Positions 57,501-64,000 of a stretch of 64,000 bases of DNA are shown in pieces. How positions within the stretch are numbered: the first letter of the stretch is position 1; each line of letters begins with the position of its first letter. The DNA is from Lentinus brumalis. Its lineage: Eukaryota; Basidiomycota; Agaricomycetes; Polyporales; Polyporaceae. The notes beneath the pieces are model-generated. The model saw only the letters and a list, made by a program, of their open reading frames with translations, did no database searches and was not told the DNA's origin. The stretch lies in the NCBI GenBank assembly GCA_001792895.1, contig MARA01000016.1:496001-560000 (forward strand). The letters are read 5' to 3'. Made by a program: the position numbers and the translations under genes.

Positions 57501-60329
57501 GAAATCTCGTCGTAAGCGGACCAGAATGCCACAGATGCTAGACCGTTTCCTCATACGACTTTGACTGATTCGTTGTAGCCGGTCGGACTGTTGCCTCAGA
57601 TAATTCTGACCGTATACCAATTCCAAATGACCGATGTCTCATCGCCGGTGACATTATACCCCCTTGCTGCCCGGAGGATTGGGCGTTTCTGTCCGGCGCT
57701 GATAGACTTCCTGTCCTCGCGAGATAGACCATCTGTCCGCCCGGGTCTAGAACTCGTCTGTTTGGGTAACAACTCACCTTCAAAATTGGAGACAAGGTTC
57801 TAAAGAGGTCCTCTAGTATAGTAAAAATACGCAGAAGCCGATTAGAGAGCGGGAGAGAGGTGCACGGAGCAATGTGTGAAAGGACGCAGGTGCGCTATCT
57901 TGCCTGTTTTGGAAAGACGGCGCTCCAAAGACCCTCGTAGCGCCCATAACCAGAGCGAGAAACGAGAGGGGAACGAGAGGGATTGCGAAGCAACAGCACA
58001 GTAGATCGCAAGTATCGTATTTTTCCTGGAGTACGAAAGCATATATGTGTATACCATGAAGTTTGCAGAGGGACAGGATGAGCGGGGGAGGAATTCTAGG
58101 AGGGACGGACAGGCGGTCTAAAACGCGAGAATGGGCACTTTGCGTGGGGACCGATGTGTTATCGCGCCTGACAAGTAACCGTTTTGCAGTGCGGAAATAG
58201 CAGAGCATGAGTTAATTCAGTCAGACTCGGTCGGGGTTCGCCTCGGGGCCATACTATCGAGCTGTCAATCAGGGATGATGGACCACTCTGACGTCTGATT
58301 CAACTCACGAGTTTCCTATCTCGCCTGCAGGATGGATGCGGGTGTAGCGGAAGGAGCGGTCTTGTCACGAGGACGCCCGAGCTGGGAGCTGTCAGCAACG
58401 AGCTGCTATCCTGCTGTCTGACCGGGTGCGGGTCGAAGCGGTCAGTCCAGAATTCTGGGCAGTCCGTCGTACGCGGTCGGCGTTCATGACATGCGCTAGG
58501 TGGCTGAGCAAGAGATGATCCTGCCGCAGAAGGTGGGGTGGACGGCGAACACGGTGTCAGACAGTGGGCGAACCGCTGAGAACTGCGGGACACACGCACA
58601 GATGGATGACTAGGTTGTGCGTGATCTGGCCTGCTCACTATCCCTCGTATCAGCCAGGCATACCAATTATATGAGGAGGGAGGTGAGCGCGGCATGATAC
58701 AGTGTTTCACTCGGTGCGGAGGTTGCATATCGCTGGTTCGACATGGGCGGGCGTAGCAGAAAGAACCCTACGTCACGTCCGAGGACCGGGGGACGCCTAA
58801 GCAGCGAGCAGTCAGCGAATGATACTTCCCTTCATGCTTTCCACCCACCGAGTATTCCATCCAGGAGTTGTGCCTGTACTGGAGGTGAACGCGGCGCCGG
58901 GAGCTGACATTTGGCGCAAGACGCAAACGCGGGCCTACTATATCACGTCGAACGCGGATCTCTCCGGAGCGTCCACACAAAAGAGACGTCGTCTCGTCTA
59001 ACGAGTCGAAGAGTGCGTTCAGGCAACGATATGAGAGTCCAGCATTCATGGTTCAGTACTGGCTACCCGGCGCGAGATTGGGAGGATCAGCGTAGCCCGG
59101 ACATCTCGATGACATGAGCGAAGGATACTTACTGGCACACGGCACCACTAACACGTCGATGCACCTCCTGAGTCCGCATGCCGGGCCCATAGGTGCCGTC
59201 GTTCGCAATAGGTTGTTGATGGCGCGACCAGCGGCGGAGAGCGTGCTGGGGGCGCGGGCGGACGCATGTGGCGCATTAGGGTGCGCCGGTGCGGGGCCGT
59301 GAATGTTCTGCTGGATGCAAGTACGATGCGGTGGACGACCGCGGCGCGCGGGGATCAGATCTCAGCACATGGCATCCAATAATGTTAATGTCCAGTCACA
59401 ACGTGAGGTAAGTTCGCCTGCGACGGAGGACATCATCGTGCTGTCGAGAGGCCGAACAGACTCGGATAGTGGGCTATGTCGATGGCTCGGCCAGGACTGA
59501 ACACATAGAGCCCGCCCCATGTCGCCGTAGAGTTCCTGAGCTCGGGATGTCGTACAGAGTGATCATCACACGCGCTTGGTACGCGATGGACGATCCTGCC
59601 ACAGAAGACGGTATGACAAGCTATGTTAGGTGAGCGTCGCGCTCGGGTCGAAGGAACAGAATGAGTGTCTGGTTACTGCAGCTGCACCAAACGGTCATGA
59701 GAGCTGGGCTTGGAGCGTCCATCCACGAGGAGCGGGTGTCCGTTGATAAATGAGCGTGAACGGCGAACAGTCACAGTGCTGGACGGCGGGCGTACCGCTA
59801 AGGACTGCGGCCAGACGGATGACCTGTTTGACCATGATCTTGGGTGCTCGTTGCTCACGTTCCTGCGCACTTGGGGAGCAAGGAGATGGGCGAACCCTGT
59901 GATAGACAGACCTGCCGGTTGGACATGAGCGCGAAGTGATGGAGACATTACGGAGACACACCGGTCGGGTCGGAGGAATGCCAGACGAGGGCCCGAGCGT
60001 GGCTGTTGATGCGTGTCCACCGGAATCTCGTTGGATTCGGTGAGATCATACGCGCCGACACCGGCAGGACGGCGATAGAACGGGCTGGGAGGAGTCTTCA
60101 TCGGTATGTGCACGACGGTGCGTGGTATTGCGCACGAGACGTTGGAGACTCTCGCGACGATCAACATGCAGTATCATATAGGATAGAACGCTCTCGAAGG
60201 AACATAGAGGGTATCAGGCGATATTCAGGCGATGTGCCCTGGCAAAGCGGAGTAGGGCAGTCAACTATGGGTCAGCACACAACTGTGACTGACTCTCACC
60301 TCGAGGCAGCACCCGGGGTGGTATGCAGA
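54576..60329. other. Gene-poor region, no gene supported
   Basis: Nearly six kilobases with short frames only. A 144-bp tandem duplication lies at 56875-57165. The minus strand between 54770 and 55440 has several overlapping frames that could be a decayed gene, but no frame keeps sense for long. Confidence 0.5.
56875..57165 (+). repeat. 144-bp tandem duplication
   Basis: CCGGAGGCAAAACGGGTTAA to the block ending GGCATAACCTCTA occurs twice with a period of 144 bases; the second copy has a small insertion (CTCTCC) after CCCCTTC. The unit is AT-richer than its surroundings. Confidence 0.9.
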
Positions 60330-60809
60330 TCATCCCACCTGGCTCCGACTGAGCAGTATCTTGCCGTCGTCGAACTCGCATTCCTGCACCCAACCTCTGC
60401 TAACCAACCACTGCCACATATTCGGGAAGCGCGTCGGGTAGGTGCAGACGGTGAGCGTATCTGCGCCGCCGAGCTCCTGGACCAGCCGTGTCAGGCATCC
60501 ACCCTTCCTACAGTCCGGCAGTACTCCAGCAAGCCAGATGTGTAGCGAGTCGCTCGCGCCATTCTTCAGAGGCGGAGAGTTGGTGCGAGGGATGAGGAAG
60601 ACAAAGGCGACAGGCTTGTCGGGGACAGATGCGGGGGCGAGATATACGATGAACGAGGAAGGGTGCGTGAGGTGGCTCTGCCAGTATAGCAAAGAACCGT
60701 GCTTGGTGGTGGCGTCTGCGGAAAAGATGAAGTTCGAGAGAGCAAGGATGTTGGGGAGACTCTGGTCTTCAGGCGAGTGTATCCGATGGAGTTCAAGTTC
60801 AGTAGTCAT
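60330..60809 (-). CDS. GNAT-family N-acetyltransferase
   Basis: Single-exon gene of 159 residues starting MTTELELHRI. The central segment SLHIWLAGVLPDCRKGGCLTRL matches the GNAT fold: strand beta-4 followed by the acetyl-CoA pyrophosphate-binding loop (here CRKGGC in place of the usual R/Q-x-x-G-x-G/A) and helix alpha-3. The region TLTVCTYPTRFPNMWQWLVSRGW resembles beta-5 and the alpha-4 segment ending in a G(F/W) turn. The length is normal for a compact GNAT enzyme. It would transfer an acetyl group to an amine of unknown identity; no targeting signal is seen, so it is likely cytosolic. An AT-rich TTTATATG stands about 45 bases upstream of its ATG. Confidence 0.75.
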   Translation of the reverse strand: MTTELELHRIHSPEDQSLPNILALSNFIFSADATTKHGSLLYWQSHLTHPSSFIVYLAPASVPDKPVAFVFLIPRTNSPPLKNGASDSLHIWLAGVLPDCRKGGCLTRLVQELGGADTLTVCTYPTRFPNMWQWLVSRGWVQECEFDDGKILLSRSQVG

Positions 60810-60855
60810 GGCGTGAACACAGAAAGACTTGTATCGCCTCAGCGTTAGCTAGACA

Positions 60856-60863
60856 TATAAAAG
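60856..60863 (+). promoter_or_regulatory. TATA box (TATAAAAG) between divergent genes
   Basis: Canonical TATAAAAG read on the + strand; on the minus strand the same bases could serve the GNAT gene at 60809. Confidence 0.5.
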
Positions 60864-61228
60864 CCCGAGTCAGAGCGCGAATCGGAGACATGGCGGGACC
60901 TTGATGAGGAGATCGGGAGCAGACACAGAGACACTGCCAGACACTGGAACACACCAAACTCGCGCGCCGGGCCGAGTGCGCCGCGGTTACGCAGGAGCGG
61001 TGACACGGCGTCACAGCCACGTGGGCGTGACTGCGGGGACGAGAGAGTCGGCGGCTTGGCCGTTGCAGTTCGAAGTGTCGCTCTGTCCTCTTCTGCTCAG
61101 CCGTGTTCCTGCTCTGCAGCTTCTTGTTTCCGTCTCACCACAGCCGCTCCTTGTTTCTCTTCTACGAATCTCACGACCTGGATCCCCAGCACACGGCGAC
61201 TCCATCTTACTGAACTTATACATCACTA

Positions 61229-61545
61229 TGGCCCAACCGCTCTTCGACCAGCACCCCTCGAGGAATACTTCCGACGTGCGTTCACGAACTCCTTGGAGGA
61301 TGCTTGGAGGCATGGAGCTGACCGGGGCGCGTGCAGATACGGGAGAGACTGCGGAGCCAATGCCTGGCGGCGCTCCTGACTTCGTACTGGAGGACGACGG
61401 CATTCTAGACGGCGACGAGGAGGCGCACTCGGTAGACATTCCACTACCGTCGTTTGTGCTTTGGGCGATACAGGTGAGCATATTCCTTAGCTGTCATACC
61501 TTCCATGAGCTTCAGGGATTGCGGTCTGGCTGGAATATCGGGTGA
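61229..61545 (+). CDS. Possible small acidic protein, unknown
   Basis: From the ATG at 61229 the frame reads MAQPLFDQHPSRNTSD and continues through an acidic part (DFVLEDDGILDGDEEAHSVD) to PLPSFVLWAIQ, where GTGAGC at 61473 could be a splice donor; the open frame otherwise ends at 61545. Composition is sensible for a gene, but there is no domain I recognise and the 3' end is unsettled. It could be the first exon of a longer gene on the + strand. Confidence 0.35.
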
Positions 61546-63116
61546 AGTCTGGTGTCGTGCAACCGTGGTGTGGCAATTCGTGCTCTCTCGCTTGTAACAC
61601 GACTGTCTCGAAGATACAGTGTTATTGTGCGTGAGGTATCTCGTTCAAGTGCTCTCGGAAGGTCTCCTGCCGTCGTTCTATAGTCCTGCCACCCTCGCCC
61701 GTGATTCCACAACAGTGTGCACCAATCATACACACGCGTGAGGCGTTGGACACGCGCAATGCTGCACACTACGACTCCTCGTAGCGTAGTGTGCGGTACA
61801 TGCACGCAGGTACAAGTCTCACGCTGTCGCGCTCCTTATCAATTGCCTGACCGTGGACCGCGACTGTCTTCAAATTGTGCTCTCGCGATGTCGGTCGTAC
61901 AGTTCGGCAGAGAGCAGGACTACCATCGCCTCAACCCTGCCGCCTCTTGGAGCTCACATCAATGTTTTGGTGGCGGGCGCCGGACTACTTGAAGTCGCAT
62001 GCTAGACGGCAACCTCGTACACTGAGCGAATCGCCAGCAGGATGGCGCGGTCATGACTATGTACGAGCGCAGTGCAGGTTCCATTGCGTCGTCCACCGGA
62101 CGGCTAGAGTTGAGGCACCAGGTCAGGCACCTCGAAGCGGTCGTCGCGAAGGAAGCTTCTCTGAGCAAGATCATAGCCCAGCTTGTCGCTGAGCTGCATA
62201 GTTGTATCGGAGTGTGGCTTCCCTCCATTGTGTCCAACATCGCGCAGACAGCCTCTCCGTGCCTGTATCTGCGTTCAAATCTCAGAGCCATGCACAGAGC
62301 AGTCGCAATGAGATTGCGCGCTCCGCCACTTTCGAGAAGTGAGAGTGTCGTCGTACCCCGTGCATACGTCTCTACGTGCGGAGTGCGAACGTCTACGAGC
62401 AGCATCTTGCCGTCGCGTACCCTGGTGTCGTCCCATCTGTTGCTGTTCATGCGCATTCAGGCGAGTGGACGTGGACGTGGTGGTCAGCTCTCGTGTGGAA
62501 GTCCAGTCAGCCGGCGAAGTTCCACTTTCCTCGACCTCGTGTAGGACTTGGTGGGCGGAAGTGGAACAGACTTGTACAAGGTCTCATCGCGACCTGGCTG
62601 TCAGCACTATGCATTTCGGCCGTTCGGCTCAACACCTATGTGCTACCGTTAGGGGCTCTCGCCGCCACGGCCTCACGGTGACTTGGGATGTGTGACCTTT
62701 CAGCCTGTGCGTGATGGGGCCGAGAGGTGATTCATTCCGAATTGCCCAGTCGGAGGCAATCTATCCAACGCAGGAGAGTGTAATCTCCCCGCTGCATTTG
62801 AAAGGACGCTTTATACTGTCCTTTGTAGAAAGCGGCAGTCTAGGTAGCCTTCTCGACGACTGAGCCGACTCAGTAGGAGGGCGCATTCAGTCGAGGGCCT
62901 CCTTGTCGGATGCTGTGTCGCAGCCGAGTCAGTCTCTGGTTAGCTTGGCTGATATGTCCGCGTGGCCATGTTCAGTTAAATTCTGTAGGAGTGGCGGTAG
63001 TCGCATGTGTAGCGGTACTTCCATCCTGCAGTTCATGCCCCAACAAAATCATGTTCCTGTTCCGCAATGGCCGCCGCTGTATGCTACCGAGTTGCTGACA
63101 GATGTCGTTTCTGTAG
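61546..63116. other. No gene supported
   Basis: Short overlapping frames on both strands. The first exon or exons of the gene beginning at 63117 must lie somewhere in the last few hundred bases but could not be fixed; a good acceptor (TTTCTGTAG) ends at 63116. Confidence 0.5.
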
Positions 63117-64000
63117 GTCGCGAACGAACTACTACAGTCATCGTCAAGTTCAGCTCACGAAAACAGCTTCGCTGAACGCTTCAAATACGACGTGATCTCG
63201 TCTTCATTACTGTCTTCCTCTCTAGCCGCACCGACGAGCGCCGTCCGCCGGACATTCTCGCCAGACATACCTGGAAAGCTGGATGACAGCGGTGGCGACG
63301 AGGAGCCACTGTCTGCGGTCTCCAGCTCCGATTCTCGATTTCCCGAGCCTGTGTCGACTCCATTCGGCTCCCAACTCCCTGTCGTCCTTGTCTCACTTGC
63401 TGTCGTGATGCTCTCGATCGGTTGCTTTTTTCTCGCCATGATACCATTATTCGCTGCTATCTATGTCAAGTATGTTGTACAGCCCGAGGCCGATAAGGCC
63501 AACTCCACGTCACAGGTGAGTACAATTTGTCCTGACGCGTGCGGCGGTACTGACTTGCATCAGACACTGGAGGCCCTCAACGAGTTGATCTCTGCGGGCA
63601 ACGTGTGGGACTCGGCCATTAATGAGGCGATCATGCTTATTGAGAACGAGGAGCGAAGGTACACTTTTGAGGTGCCACATTTGCGCTCGGAGCTGACTGT
63701 AGTCGTAGCATCTTCTACGGACCGACTAGCAAGCAAGCGCCCTCATCAGCACTCCGTGTCGCGCTGCAGTCGTCGCTATTCACGACACAGACACAATGCG
63801 ATAACGTCCGACAACTCCTGGCTGCCCTCACGGACCCGGCGTCGCTCTCGCAGCTCGCGGAGATGTATGCGCCTCCCTCGCCCTCTCGTCCCGTGATTTC
63901 CCTGGATAGCTCGCGCTCCCCCGCTTCATCGTCTGGGACGCTCCGCCCGTTCTCGCACCCTACAGGCAGCTGGCGCCCGCGAACGACGTCGCTGCCAAGC
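63117..64000 (+). CDS. Conserved-looking single-pass membrane protein, partial (runs off the window)
   Basis: Exons 63117-63515, 63564-63656 and 63708 to the window end join in phase. After [20 protein letters not shown] and a Ser/Pro/acidic stretch comes one hydrophobic segment (about 63375-63470, [20 protein letters not shown] continuing into IPLFAAIYV). The part after the membrane has [35 protein letters not shown] and [26 protein letters not shown], all helical and well ordered. It is probably anchored in an internal or plasma membrane. I do not recognise the family. The start is missing because the frame enters through a splice acceptor at 63116, and the 3' end lies beyond 64000. Confidence 0.7.

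Overview
The window is nuclear DNA of a filamentous basidiomycete, most likely a white-rot polypore-type Agaricomycete. Genes are GC-rich and cut by many short GT-AG introns of about 45-80 nt. There is an intact multi-exon laccase, and near the centre an intact KDZ-superfamily DNA transposon, a type characteristic of this group. No prokaryotic, viral or organellar genes were seen.

Left flank (1-11739). Three genes lie on the + strand: a nuclear RanBP1-domain protein (about 341-2414), a very large low-complexity protein with a C-terminal Rxt3-type histone-deacetylase-complex domain (about 3779-9094), and a DUF7330-like protein (9869-11332).

Central transposon (11740-33529). This is a complete 21.8-kb element bounded by two nearly identical 1,737-bp terminal inverted repeats. 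It carries seven gene models whose exons join in frame. From left to right they are: a protein with two Zn2Cys6-spaced cysteine clusters (+); a 220-residue unknown (-); the 10-exon, 1,120-residue KDZ transposase (-); a TET/JBP-family 2-oxoglutarate/Fe(II) DNA dioxygenase immediately upstream of it (-); a divergently transcribed 1,062-residue unknown (+); a 1,242-residue protein with a third Zn2Cys6-spaced cluster and a coiled-coil tail (-); and a 386-residue repeat protein (+). Each repeat has 13 copies of a GTCAGCTCGA word in its central part and a cluster of TCGGCGA words at its inner edge. TCGGCGA recurs about 60 times across the element, inside genes as well as between them, and only about nine times in the other 42 kb. 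The picture is a self-contained mobile unit encoding its own mobilisation enzyme, a DNA-base oxidase and several probable DNA-binding cargo proteins, spread over a body densely marked with one CpG-rich word.

Right flank (33530-64000). An intact 13-exon secreted laccase (34168-36396, -) lies about 0.6 kb from the element. A CCDC137-like nucleolar protein (38631-39538, -) and a heat-shock-factor-type transcription factor (41431-44623, -) follow. From 44.6 kb on the sequence is gene-poor, with tandem duplications, an 18-G run, a damaged FHA-domain Ser/Thr kinase (50711-53179, -), a small unknown gene (54107-54575, -), a GNAT acetyltransferase (60330-60809, -), a weak small gene near 61.2 kb and a membrane-protein gene that runs off the window end (63117-64000, +).

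All exon joins were made by eye from splice-site consensus, reading phase and family resemblance; no alignment or transcript was available.
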